64,000 nucleotides of DNA, taken from Hyphomicrobiales bacterium. Lineage in GTDB: Bacteria; Pseudomonadota; Alphaproteobacteria; Rhizobiales; Rhizobiaceae. The translations under genes and the position numbers were made by a program. The notes below the pieces were generated by a model, which ran no database searches, was not told where the DNA came from, and worked only from the letters and a program-made list of their open reading frames with translations. The stretch covers positions 248,001 through 312,000 of the forward strand of contig UEIJ01000024.1 of NCBI GenBank assembly GCA_900470195.1, in the 5' to 3' direction. The stretch's first letter is position 1, and the number at the start of each line of letters is the position of its first letter. Positions 52,480-64,000 of this stretch are shown here, in pieces.

Positions 52480-53424
52480 ATGAGCCAATCTGCCGACATG
52501 ACAGGTATCGTGCACAAACGCCCGAGGCGTTGGCATATACTTGTATTTCTCCTGCCTTGCGTCCTCATCTATACGGCCGTGATGGTGCTGCCGCTGATCG
52601 AGACCTTGCGGCAGGCATTTTTCAATGTCGTCGACGGACAGCGCACTTTCGTAGGCTTTGCAAACTTTCAGGCGCTTTTCGGCGATCCGAACTGGTCGCG
52701 TGATTTCTGGAATGCTTTGAAAAACAACGTCATTTTCTTTTGCATTCACATGCTCGTTCAAAACCCCATCGGCATTTTGCTGGCGGCAATGCTGTCGCTG
52801 CCGAAGCTGCGTTTTTCTGCCTTCTACCGCACCGCGATCTTTCTTCCGACGCTGCTGTCCTTCGTCATCGTTGGCTTTATCTGGAAACTGATCCTGTCGC
52901 CGATCTGGGGTGTGGCCCCATGGATGATGGATTTGGTAGGCCTGAAATGGCTGTTCGGCCCGTGGCTCGGCAAGGCCGATACGGCTCTCATCACGGTGTC
53001 GCTCGTCTCGGTCTGGCAGTTCGTCGGCATTCCGATGATGCTGATCTACGCGGCCCTTCTCAACATTCCCGATGAAATCATCGAGGCGGCGGAATGTGAC
53101 GGCATTACCGGCTGGAGCCAGTTCTTCAAGATCAAGCTGCCGCTCATCCTGCCATCCATCGGCCTGATCTCGGTGATGACCTTCGTTGCCAACTTCAATG
53201 CGTTCGACCTCATCTATTCGATGCAGGGCGCGCTGGCGGGACCGGACAAATCGACGGATATTCTGGGCACGTTCCTTTATCGCACGTTCTTCGGCTTCCA
53301 GCTGCAGCTTGGCAATCCGTCGATGGGTGCAACCATTGCCGCCGTGATGTTCCTCATCATTCTGGCCGGTGTGTCGCTCTACCTGTTCGGCATACAGCGC
53401 CGCATGCGCCGCTATCAGTTCTGA
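52480..53424 (+). CDS. Sugar ABC transporter permease (UgpA/MalF type)
   Basis: A 314-residue permease with six hydrophobic segments, first VFLLPCVLIYTAVMVLPLIE. The ATPase-contact motif is EAAECDGITGWSQFFKIKLP. The ATG at 52480 is close to a second at 52498; neither has a strong ribosome-binding site. It is followed after ten bases by the partner permease. Confidence 0.9.
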   Translation: MSQSADMTGIVHKRPRRWHILVFLLPCVLIYTAVMVLPLIETLRQAFFNVVDGQRTFVGFANFQALFGDPNWSRDFWNALKNNVIFFCIHMLVQNPIGILLAAMLSLPKLRFSAFYRTAIFLPTLLSFVIVGFIWKLILSPIWGVAPWMMDLVGLKWLFGPWLGKADTALITVSLVSVWQFVGIPMMLIYAALLNIPDEIIEAAECDGITGWSQFFKIKLPLILPSIGLISVMTFVANFNAFDLIYSMQGALAGPDKSTDILGTFLYRTFFGFQLQLGNPSMGATIAAVMFLIILAGVSLYLFGIQRRMRRYQF

Positions 53425-53434
53425 GGACGAGATC

Positions 53435-54274
53435 ATGTCGAAAGCACGCACATCGCCCATTCGCACCACGCTCGTTCATGCGGCTCTGATCTTCTACATG
53501 CTGATCGCCGTATTTCCGGTGGCGCTGACGCTGATCAACTCTTTCAAGGACCGTAATGCGATCTTCCGCACGCCACTGCAGTTTCCAACACCGGAAAGTT
53601 TCAGCCTCATCGGTTATGAAACGGTTCTGAAGCAGGGCTCGTTTCTGACCTACTTCCAGAACAGCACCATTGTCACGGTCGTCAGCATTTTCTTTGTGAT
53701 CCTGTTCGGGGCGATGGCGGCCTTCGCGCTCGCTGAATACCGCTTCAAGGGCAATACGCTGATGGGGCTTTATCTCGCCATCGGCATCATGATCCCGATC
53801 CGGCTCGGCACCGTCGCATTGCTGCAGGGCATGGTGGCGGTCGGTTTGGTCAACACGTTGACGGCGCTCATCCTCGTCTATACCGCGCAGGGACTGCCGC
53901 TCGCGATCTTCATCCTGTCGGAATTCATGCGAACCGTGTCCGACGACTTGAAGAATGCCGGGCGAATAGATGGCATGTCGGAATATGCGATCTTCTTCAA
54001 GCTGGTGCTGCCGCTGATCCGGCCTGCCATGGCCACTGTCGCCGTCTTCACCATGATACCCATCTGGAACGATCTCTGGTTCCCGCTGATCCTTGCGCCA
54101 AGCGAAGCCACCAAGACAGTGACGCTCGGTTCGCAGCTTTTCATCGGGCAGTTCGTCACCAACTGGAACGCCGTTCTTTCGGCCCTTTCACTGGCGATGT
54201 TCCCGATCCTCATCCTCTATGTTCTCTTCTCGCGGCAGTTGATCCGCGGCATTACCGCGGGAGCTGTAAAATGA
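53435..54274 (+). CDS. Sugar ABC transporter permease (UgpE/MalG type)
   Basis: The second permease, 279 residues, with six hydrophobic segments and the contact loop DDLKNAGRIDGMSEYAIFFKLVLP. Its ATG at 53435 lies after AGGACGAGATC. It overlaps the downstream oxidoreductase gene by four bases. Confidence 0.91.
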   Translation: MSKARTSPIRTTLVHAALIFYMLIAVFPVALTLINSFKDRNAIFRTPLQFPTPESFSLIGYETVLKQGSFLTYFQNSTIVTVVSIFFVILFGAMAAFALAEYRFKGNTLMGLYLAIGIMIPIRLGTVALLQGMVAVGLVNTLTALILVYTAQGLPLAIFILSEFMRTVSDDLKNAGRIDGMSEYAIFFKLVLPLIRPAMATVAVFTMIPIWNDLWFPLILAPSEATKTVTLGSQLFIGQFVTNWNAVLSALSLAMFPILILYVLFSRQLIRGITAGAVK

Positions 54275-55341
54275 GTTCTGCAATGCAAAATCCTGTCCGT
54301 GTACTTTCTGCCGGTCTCGGCAATATGGGCCGCAGCCATGCGCTGGCCTACCACCGTAATCCCGGCTTCGAGATCGTCGGCCTCGTCAATCGCACCAAGG
54401 TCGCGGTGCCGGACGAACTGGCGGGTTATGAAATCCATCCTTCCTTCCACGAAGCATTGAAGGAGTTGAAGCCGGATCTCGCCTGCGTCGCCACCTATTC
54501 GGAAAGCCATGCGGATTATGCTGTCGCGGCGATGGAGCAGGGCGCGCATGTCTTCGTGGAAAAGCCGCTTGCGACGACGGTCGAAGATGCGCGCCGCGTG
54601 ATCGACTGCGCGCGGGCCAACGGGCGCAAGCTCGTCATCGGCTATATCCTGCGCCATCATCCGTCGTGGATGCGGCTGATTTCGGAAGCGCGCCAGCTTG
54701 GCGGGCCTTATGTCTTCCGCATGAACCTGAACCAGCAGTCGAGCGGCGCAACCTGGGAAACCCACAAGAACCTGATGAACACCACATCGCCGATTGTCGA
54801 TTGCGGCGTGCATTATGTGGATGTCATGTGCCAGATTACCGATGCCAAGCCCATCGAAGTGCGCGGCATGGGCCTGCGTCTTTCCGACGAGATCAAGCCG
54901 GACATGTATAATTACGGCCATCTGCAAGTGCTGTTCGATGACGGCACGGTCGGCTGGTATGAGGCGGGCTGGGGTCCGATGATGTCCGAGACCGCCTTCT
55001 TCGTGAAGGATGTGATTTCACCCAATGGCTGCGTCTCGATCGTCATGAACGAGGCCGTGACCAAATCCGACGATGTGGACGCACATACGAAAACCTCGAC
55101 CATTCGCGTTCATCGCGCCGAGCGAGGGACTGACGGCAAGTTTCTGAAGCCTGACACTGATCTGTCCATGGCCGACGAACCGGGGCATCAGGAACTTTGC
55201 GAACGCGAACAGGCCTACATGCTGAAGGCCATCCGCGAGGATATCGATCTCAACCGCCATATGGATGACGCGCTGCAATCGCTGCGCATTTGCCTTGCAG
55301 CGGATGAAAGCGTGCGCACCGGCAAGCCGGTAAAGCTATAA
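54271..55341 (+). CDS. Gfo/Idh/MocA-family oxidoreductase
   Basis: A 356-residue NAD(P)-dependent enzyme. The N-terminal Rossmann domain has VLSAGLGNMGRSHALAYHRN and the catalytic lysine motif VEKPLATTVEDA (about residue 95). The C-terminal domain contains NTTSPIVDCGVHYVDVMC. It is embedded between permease and ATPase genes, so it likely acts on the imported sugar or a derivative. Family members oxidise or epimerise sugars and sugar acids. The specific reaction is unknown. Confidence 0.9.
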   Translation: MSSAMQNPVRVLSAGLGNMGRSHALAYHRNPGFEIVGLVNRTKVAVPDELAGYEIHPSFHEALKELKPDLACVATYSESHADYAVAAMEQGAHVFVEKPLATTVEDARRVIDCARANGRKLVIGYILRHHPSWMRLISEARQLGGPYVFRMNLNQQSSGATWETHKNLMNTTSPIVDCGVHYVDVMCQITDAKPIEVRGMGLRLSDEIKPDMYNYGHLQVLFDDGTVGWYEAGWGPMMSETAFFVKDVISPNGCVSIVMNEAVTKSDDVDAHTKTSTIRVHRAERGTDGKFLKPDTDLSMADEPGHQELCEREQAYMLKAIREDIDLNRHMDDALQSLRICLAADESVRTGKPVKL

Positions 55342-55354
55342 GGGAATTTGATAC

Positions 55355-56356
55355 GTGGGATCGCTGCTACTCAAATCGGTACACAAGCGCTACGGTGCGC
55401 AGGAAGTCCTGAAAGACATCAATCTGGAAGTGCAGGATGGGGAGTTCATCATCTTCGTCGGACCTTCCGGCTGCGGCAAGTCAACGCTGCTGCGCTCCAT
55501 TGCCGGCCTGGAAGACGTTTCCTCCGGTCAGGTGCTCATCAATGGTGAGGACGTAACCGTCACGCCGCCCTCCAAGCGCGGCATTGCGATGGTGTTCCAG
55601 TCCTATGCGCTTTACCCGCATTTGTCGGTCAAGGACAATATGGGGCTTGGACTCAAGCAGGCAGGCGCGCCCAAGGCTGAAATCGAAACGCGCGTGTCCA
55701 AGGCCTCCGCGATGCTGTCGCTCGATCCTTATCTGGCCCGGCGTCCGGCCGAAATGTCGGGTGGCCAGCGCCAGCGCGTTGCAATTGGCCGCGCACTTGT
55801 GCGCGAACCGGAGCTGTTCCTGTTCGATGAACCGCTATCGAACCTCGATGCAGCACTTCGCGTCCAGACGCGGCTCGAGATTGCCAAGCTGCACCGCGAA
55901 CTCAAGGCGACGATGATCTATGTCACGCACGATCAGGTCGAGGCCATGACGCTGGCCGACCGCATCGTCGTTCTCAATGCCGGCCGGATCGAGCAGGTCG
56001 GCTCGCCGATGGAGCTCTATAACAAGCCGGACAATCTCTTTGTCGCGGGCTTTATCGGTTCGCCACAGATGAATTTCGTTGACGGCACCCGCATCGGCGA
56101 CGCCGGGGCGAAGACGGTCGGTATCCGGCCTGAGCATATTTCCGTCAGCCGCGACAGCGGCAGATGGAAAGGCAAGGTCATCCATGCCGAACATCTTGGC
56201 GCCGACACGATCCTTTACGTCGAAACAGAAGCAGCGGGTCTGATCACAGTGCGGCTCTTCGGCGAGCATCACTACAATGAAGACGACGTGATCTTCATCA
56301 CACCCGATGACGGCAAGGTGCATCGGTTCGATGCGAACGGCAAGGCGATCCGCTAG
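55355..56356 (+). CDS. Sugar ABC transporter ATP-binding protein (UgpC/MalK type)
   Basis: A 333-residue ATPase with Walker [10 protein letters not shown], a Q-loop [14 protein letters not shown], the signature [15 protein letters not shown], Walker [13 protein letters not shown] and the H-loop [16 protein letters not shown]. The C-terminal 90 residues form an OB-fold TOBE domain (GIRPEHISV). The start is a GTG at 55355 with AAGGGAATTTGATAC upstream. It ends the operon and is followed by a terminator. Confidence 0.93.
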   Translation: MGSLLLKSVHKRYGAQEVLKDINLEVQDGEFIIFVGPSGCGKSTLLRSIAGLEDVSSGQVLINGEDVTVTPPSKRGIAMVFQSYALYPHLSVKDNMGLGLKQAGAPKAEIETRVSKASAMLSLDPYLARRPAEMSGGQRQRVAIGRALVREPELFLFDEPLSNLDAALRVQTRLEIAKLHRELKATMIYVTHDQVEAMTLADRIVVLNAGRIEQVGSPMELYNKPDNLFVAGFIGSPQMNFVDGTRIGDAGAKTVGIRPEHISVSRDSGRWKGKVIHAEHLGADTILYVETEAAGLITVRLFGEHHYNEDDVIFITPDDGKVHRFDANGKAIR

Positions 56357-56380
56357 ACCCAAATGTCGTAGTTTCTATTG

Positions 56381-56413
56381 AAGCCGTACCCTCGCGGGTG
56401 CGGCTTTTCTTTT
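56381..56413 (+). terminator. Rho-independent terminator after the sugar ABC operon
   Basis: AAGCCGTACCC (56381-56391), loop TCGC, GGGTGCGGCTT (56396-56406; one G-T pair), followed by TTCTTTT. It is 24 bases past the ATPase stop. Confidence 0.88.
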
Positions 56414-58155
<1,742 letters not shown>

Positions 58156-58158
58156 TCC

Positions 58159-59172
58159 ATGACGAAAATGACCATGATCGAGGCGATCCAGAACGCGCAC
58201 GATATCGCCATGGAACGCGATAAAAACGTCGTCGTGTTCGGAGAAGATGTGGGTTATTTCGGCGGTGTTTTCCGCTGTACGGCTGGCCTCCAGAAGAAAT
58301 ACGGCAAGGAACGCTGCTTTGACGCGCCGATCAGCGAGCTCGGCATCGTCGGCACCGCCATCGGCATGGCCGCTTACGGCCTTCGCCCCTGTATCGAAGT
58401 GCAGTTTGCGGACTATGTTTACCCGGCCTATGACCAGATCGTTTCGGAGGCGGCGCGCCTGCGCTATCGCTCGGCGGGCGAGTTCACCTGTCCCATCGTC
58501 ATCCGCATGCCGTCCGGCGGCGGCATCTATGGTGGGCAGACGCACAGCCAGAGCCCGGAAGCGTTGTTTACCCACGTATCGGGCCTAAAGACCGTCATGC
58601 CATCCACGCCCGCTGATGCGAAGGGCCTGCTGCTGGCGGCGATCGAAGACCCCGACCCGGTTATCATGTTCGAGCCGAAGCGTCTTTATAACGGGCCTTT
58701 CGACGGGCATCATGACCGCCCGGTAACATCGTGGAAAAAACATGATCTCGGTGATGTTCCGGAAGGCTACTACACCGTGCCGCTTGGCAAGGCCGCTATC
58801 CGCCGCGAAGGCAGCGACGTGACGGTGCTCGCCTATGGCACGATGGTTCATGTGGCGCTCGCCGCCGCCGAGGAAACCGGCGTTGACGCGGAGGTAATCG
58901 ATCTTCGCACACTTCTGCCGCTCGACACCGAAACCATCATGGCGTCGGTCAAGAAGACAGGGCGTTGCGTGATCGTGCACGAGGCAACGCTGACCTGCGG
59001 CTACGGCGCGGAACTTGCCGCACTCGTGCAGCGCGATTGCTTCTACCATCTGGAAGCGCCGATCATCCGTGTCACCGGCTGGGACACGCCTTACCCGCAT
59101 GCGCAGGAATGGGCTTATTTCCCCGGTCCGAACCGGGTGGGCCGAGCGCTTACATCGATCATGGAAGCCTGA
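58159..59172 (+). CDS. bkdA2: Branched-chain 2-oxoacid dehydrogenase E1 beta subunit
   Basis: A 337-residue partner of E1 alpha in a tetramer. Blocks are VVVFGEDVGYFGGVFRCTAGL, FDAPISELGIVGTAIGMA and GYGAELAALV. The C-terminal transketolase domain contains DLRTLLPLDTETI. It starts three bases after bkdA1 and is followed by the E2 gene after 12 bases. Confidence 0.95.
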   Translation: MTKMTMIEAIQNAHDIAMERDKNVVVFGEDVGYFGGVFRCTAGLQKKYGKERCFDAPISELGIVGTAIGMAAYGLRPCIEVQFADYVYPAYDQIVSEAARLRYRSAGEFTCPIVIRMPSGGGIYGGQTHSQSPEALFTHVSGLKTVMPSTPADAKGLLLAAIEDPDPVIMFEPKRLYNGPFDGHHDRPVTSWKKHDLGDVPEGYYTVPLGKAAIRREGSDVTVLAYGTMVHVALAAAEETGVDAEVIDLRTLLPLDTETIMASVKKTGRCVIVHEATLTCGYGAELAALVQRDCFYHLEAPIIRVTGWDTPYPHAQEWAYFPGPNRVGRALTSIMEA

Positions 59173-59184
59173 GGGGAGGACAAC

Positions 59185-60489
59185 ATGGCTCATTTTACGA
59201 TCAAGCTCCCCGATGTTGGTGAAGGCGTTGCCGAGGCCGAACTTGTCGAATGGCATGTGAAGGTTGGCGATATCGTGCGCGAGGACGATCTTCTCGCAGC
59301 CGTCATGACCGACAAGGCAACGGTGGAAATTCCCTCATCACGCGGCGGCAAGGTTATCGTCATAAATGGTGAAGTGGGCGAGAAGATTGCGGTCGGGTCC
59401 GAACTGGTCCGGCTGGAGATCGAGGGTACCGCGACGGAAGAAAAGACTGAGGAAAAACCGGTCCCGGCTGAGGTTGAAACAGCCAAGCCGCAACCGGCAC
59501 CAGTCACGGAAGCACCTGTTCTGTTGCAGACGCCGGTTCCTCCGAAACCCGCCGCACCGAAGCGCGAAGCCGCAAGCCGCCCATTCTCCGGCGCTGGCCC
59601 GGTTCGTCAGGAAGGTGAAAAGCCGCTTGCGACGCCTTCCGTCCGGCTGCGCGCCCGTGATGCGGGCGTCGATCTGCGCCGGGTTCGCGGCACCGGTCCG
59701 GCGGGACGCATCACGCATGATGATCTCGACCTCTATTTCCAGCAGGAAACCGGCGCGGCTCCCGCTCTATCCGGCTACGCGACCGACACCTCGGTCAATG
59801 AGATCAAGGTCATCGGTCTTCGCCGCAAGATTGCCGAACGCATGGCGGAGGCCAAGCGCCACATTCCGCATATCACCATCGTCGAAGAGGTTGATGTTAC
59901 GCAGTTGGAAGAACTGCGCAGCGGCCTCAACAACGAAAAGAAAGAAGGGCGTCCGCGCCTCACGCTTCTGCCGTTTATCATCCGGGCAATCGTGAAAGCG
60001 GTGAAGGAGCAGCCGGGCCTCAACGCGCATTTCGATGATGAGGCCGACATTATCCGGCAGTTCGGCGGCGTGCATGTCGGCATTGCCACGCAGACGCCGA
60101 ACGGCCTGATCGTGCCGGTGGTGCGCCACGCGGAAAGCATGAGCGTGTTTGCGGCAGCTTCCGAATTGGCGCGCGTTACCGATGCGGCGCGCAACGGCAC
60201 CGCCAAGCGGGAGGAACTGACCGGCTCCACCATCACCATCACGTCGCTCGGTCCTCTAGGTGCAATAGCCACGACTCCGATCATCAATCGTCCGGAAGTC
60301 GCGATTGTGGGCATCAACAAGATGGCCGTGCGCCCCATGTGGGACGGGGTGCAATTCGTGCCGCGCAAGATGATGAACCTGTCATGCAGTTTCGACCATC
60401 GCGTGATCGACGGCTGGGATGCGGCGGTTTTCGTGCAGAAGCTGAAAAGACTTCTGGAAACGCCTGCGATGATTTTTGTAGAAGGCTGA
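59185..60489 (+). CDS. bkdB: Branched-chain 2-oxoacid dehydrogenase E2 (dihydrolipoyl acyltransferase)
   Basis: A 434-residue core enzyme that carries acyl groups on lipoate and passes them to CoA. The single lipoyl domain has the lipoylation site MTDKATVEIPS (K44). A Pro/Ala-rich linker (about 90-150) leads to the E3-binding domain TPSVRLRARDAGVDLRRV, and a second linker to the catalytic domain with SFDHRVIDGWDAA near residue 405. GGAGG lies before the ATG. One lipoyl domain is normal for BkdB. Confidence 0.95.
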   Translation: MAHFTIKLPDVGEGVAEAELVEWHVKVGDIVREDDLLAAVMTDKATVEIPSSRGGKVIVINGEVGEKIAVGSELVRLEIEGTATEEKTEEKPVPAEVETAKPQPAPVTEAPVLLQTPVPPKPAAPKREAASRPFSGAGPVRQEGEKPLATPSVRLRARDAGVDLRRVRGTGPAGRITHDDLDLYFQQETGAAPALSGYATDTSVNEIKVIGLRRKIAERMAEAKRHIPHITIVEEVDVTQLEELRSGLNNEKKEGRPRLTLLPFIIRAIVKAVKEQPGLNAHFDDEADIIRQFGGVHVGIATQTPNGLIVPVVRHAESMSVFAAASELARVTDAARNGTAKREELTGSTITITSLGPLGAIATTPIINRPEVAIVGINKMAVRPMWDGVQFVPRKMMNLSCSFDHRVIDGWDAAVFVQKLKRLLETPAMIFVEG

Positions 60490-60493
60490 TCGA

Positions 60494-61876
<1,383 letters not shown>

Positions 61877-61888
<12 letters not shown>

Positions 61889-62638
61889 TGATTTACGCTC
61901 GTGCCGCCAGAGAAAAATGGCGGCACCGGCAACCATGGCCGCAAGCGCGAACCAGGTGATTGCATAGGAAAGATGGCTGTTGCGGAATTTCACGACCGTC
62001 AGCCCGCCGATGGGAAGCGCTCCGGCAGCGGAATTTGCGTCGGCATCGATGAAATAGGGCGCGACCTGACCCAGATTGAGCTTCTGCGCAAAGGCTGCAA
62101 CATCGCGCGAGTTCCAGTCGTTACGCGTCGGATCGTTGGGGCGCAGGAAAAACCCGTCCGGTTCCGGCATACGCAACAGTCCGGTTACGGCGGTCTCTCC
62201 GGCAATCTGCGTTTCGTGGCGCGAAGACGGATCGCGCCTGTCGCTCGGAACAAAGCCGCGATTGATGAAAGTCAGCGCGCCGTCAGACGAGCGCATCGGT
62301 GTCAGAACCCAATAACCCGCACCGCGTTCGGTCAATGCATGGACCAGCACTTCCTTGTCATTCAGATAAGTGCCTGTAAGCGTTACATGACGGTACTCGT
62401 CATCCTTCTGGTTGACGTTGGCCCAGTCATCTTTTCCGGGCGCTGCGACCGGTTCGGCATGCACTCGCGCATCGACCCTTTCAATAAGATCGAGCTTCCA
62501 TTGCAGGCGCTCCACCTGCCAGATGCCGAGCCCCATGAATATAACGAAGAAAACCGCGCCCAGCACCGAAATCAGGCCGAGGAAGAAACGCGAGGAAGTC
62601 TTCTGGACGGGGTTTTCGTTTTGGGGGGAGGGCATCAT
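61877..62638 (-). CDS. SURF1-family protein
   Basis: A 253-residue membrane protein with one helix near the N-terminus (LGLISVLGAVFFVIFMGLGIW) and one at the C-terminus (AITWFALAAMVAGAAIFLW), flanking a periplasmic domain. GIWQVERLQWKLDLI and TFINRGFVP are SURF1 hallmarks. It helps insert heme a into cytochrome c oxidase. No cox or cta gene lies nearby. The start has two adjacent ATGs (62638 and 62635). The tail overlaps lpdV by 12 bases. Confidence 0.92.
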
Positions 62639-62813
62639 CCTGTCCTTCGATCACGGCAGCCACAGAGCCTGAGGGAGAAAGTGGCCTTCTATAGCAAAAA
62701 TGCAATGGCGATAAAGGGCAGAACCACAAAAGAACGTGATTGCTGAACTTGTCATCTGCGAGCCGGATTTTCCATAGTGGCGGAAAGAGAATCGAACCAT
62801 TTCTGAAAAGTAG

Positions 62814-64000
62814 ATGAAGATGACGGATTGCATCGTTGTGGGTGCCGGTATGGTTGGCGTCGGAGCTGCGCTCGCCTTGCAGGAAAGGGGCAGGTCCGTT
62901 CTTCTCGTCGATCGAAGCGGTCCGGGAGCGGAAACGAGCTATGGCAATGCCGGAATTATCCAGACCGAAGCCGTCAGCCCATATGCCTTGCCCCGCGCAC
63001 CTCTGCAACTGTTGAAGGCTGCATTCGGCGCCAATAATCAGGTCGCTTGGCGGCTTCGCGATATGCCGGGCCAAATCGACCCGTTGTGGCGCTACTGGCA
63101 TAATTCGGAAGCGGGGCGTCACCGCACGGCATCGCAGTTCTATGCACGCATGATCCGGCGCGCCAGCGACGATCATGCGCCCCTGATCGAAGCGTCGGGC
63201 GCGGAAAACCTTATCAGGCGGACCGGATTGCGTGAGCTGCATCGTTCTGCCCGAACGTTCGATCTTTCCGCGCGTGACGCGGAACTGAAGAAACAGGAAT
63301 TTGGCGTCGCCAGCATCATCGAGGACAGCAAGGCCGTGCAGACTGCCGAACCATCCTTGAAGGCAGATCTCGCCGGGGCCATCCACTGGACAGATCCATG
63401 GTCGTGTTCCGACCCCGGTGCGCTTGTCCAGTCCTATGCCAGCCTGTTCGTCCGGCGCGGCGGCGTCTTCCTGCACGGCGATGCGCAAAGCTTGCGGCAG
63501 GATGGTTCTGGCTGGCAGATCGATACGACGGAAGGACCTCATAGTGCGCGTCAAGCCGTGCTTGCCCTCGGTCCGTGGAGCCCGGAAATCCTTCGCACCT
63601 TCGGTTGTAAAATACCGCTGGTTATCAAGCGCGGATACCATCAGCATTTTTCCGGCGCTGGACCGAAGGTGCCTGCTCTGGACGTGAGCAATTCGACTGT
63701 CGCAACGCCGATGCGCGCCGGGTTACGCATCCTGACCGGGGCCGAGCTGACACCTCTGGGCAGCGTGGCACGGCACAAGCAATTGAACAGGTCTGTCAAG
63801 GCCATAGGTGAGCTTTTCGATATAGGCGCACCCGTGGAGCACACGCCATGGTTCGGCAGCCGCCCCTGTATGCCAAGAATGCTGCCGGTCGTTGCGGAAG
63901 CCCCGCGACACAAGGGCTTATGGCTGAATTTCGGGCATGGTCATCAGGGTTTCACGCTTGGGCCGACGACCGGGCGAATTCTGGCGGAGCGTATGACCGG
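62814..64000 (+). CDS. FAD-dependent D-amino acid dehydrogenase-like oxidoreductase (3' partial)
   Basis: A DAO-family flavoprotein whose frame stays open to the window edge (395 codons visible, no stop). The FAD motif CIVVGAGMVGVGAALALQERG is at the N-terminus, followed by VLLVDRSG and ETSYGNAGIIQTEAVSP, which is the DadA-type pattern. The C-terminal part shows PRMLPVV, GLWLNFGHGHQGFTLGP. Such enzymes oxidise D-amino acids or N-methyl amino acids. Starts at the ATG 62814 or the ATG 62820. The stop is beyond the window, so the full length is unknown. It is divergent from SURF1. Confidence 0.88.
   Translation, partial: MKMTDCIVVGAGMVGVGAALALQERGRSVLLVDRSGPGAETSYGNAGIIQTEAVSPYALPRAPLQLLKAAFGANNQVAWRLRDMPGQIDPLWRYWHNSEAGRHRTASQFYARMIRRASDDHAPLIEASGAENLIRRTGLRELHRSARTFDLSARDAELKKQEFGVASIIEDSKAVQTAEPSLKADLAGAIHWTDPWSCSDPGALVQSYASLFVRRGGVFLHGDAQSLRQDGSGWQIDTTEGPHSARQAVLALGPWSPEILRTFGCKIPLVIKRGYHQHFSGAGPKVPALDVSNSTVATPMRAGLRILTGAELTPLGSVARHKQLNRSVKAIGELFDIGAPVEHTPWFGSRPCMPRMLPVVAEAPRHKGLWLNFGHGHQGFTLGPTTGRILAERMT

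Overview
The window reads as a stretch of an alphaproteobacterial replicon of the Brucella/Ochrobactrum group (Brucellaceae, Hyphomicrobiales). This is inferred from the moderately high GC content, the dense ABC-transporter complement, the fused Mrp/Pha subunit A, and the style of the proteins and of the short intergenic repeats. No species-level call is possible from the sequence alone. Genes are densely packed on both strands. I found no rRNA, tRNA, CRISPR array, prophage or insertion sequence.

Layout. (1) 1-2224: the end of an amino-acid ABC ATPase gene, then a RocB-like M20 peptidase. (2) 2252-11642: a complete taurine catabolic locus. The MocR regulator tauR diverges from tauABC (uptake), tauXY (taurine dehydrogenase), xsc (sulfoacetaldehyde acetyltransferase) and pta (phosphotransacetylase). 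Three CTGGA-type direct repeats lie in the divergent promoter region. (3) 11799-14723: an OmpA-family envelope protein with a very long Glu/Ala/Gln coiled coil, then two small paralogous proteins of unknown function. (4) 15010-20612: a sulfonate/nitrate-type ABC transporter, a TctD/TctE-like two-component system and a GNAT acetyltransferase. (5) 21055-26454: an M20 amidohydrolase in line with a polar amino acid ABC transporter, then mogA. (6) 26611-30611: the four-gene Anbu set of ATP-grasp, alpha-E, transglutaminase-like protease and Anbu proteasome-like hydrolase. This is the least understood system here. (7) 30753-34950: a peptide-type binding protein, a nitroreductase and an FAD/NAD(P)-binding protein.

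(8) 35273-41300: a Mrp/Pha multisubunit Na+(K+)/H+ antiporter operon (A, C, D, E, F, G; subunit B is fused to A). (9) 41694-48898: a GbsR/MarR-type regulator, cydDC and cydABX, which together give cytochrome bd oxidase, its assembly exporter and its small subunit. (10) 48949-56356: an amino-sugar locus of GntR regulator plus BadF-type kinase, divergent from an ABC importer and a Gfo/Idh/MocA oxidoreductase. (11) 56923-61888: the four-gene branched-chain 2-oxoacid dehydrogenase complex. (12) 61877-64000: a SURF1 protein and the start of a D-amino-acid-dehydrogenase-like flavoprotein cut by the window edge.

The overall theme is accessory metabolism: scavenging of taurine, sulfonates, peptides and amino sugars, ion homeostasis and low-oxygen respiration. 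Two ~100-bp copies of one degenerate interspersed repeat directly abut the stop codons of the Anbu gene and cydB. Several palindromic or repeated sequences upstream of regulators look like operators. All functions are assigned from motifs and gene context, not from database searches.
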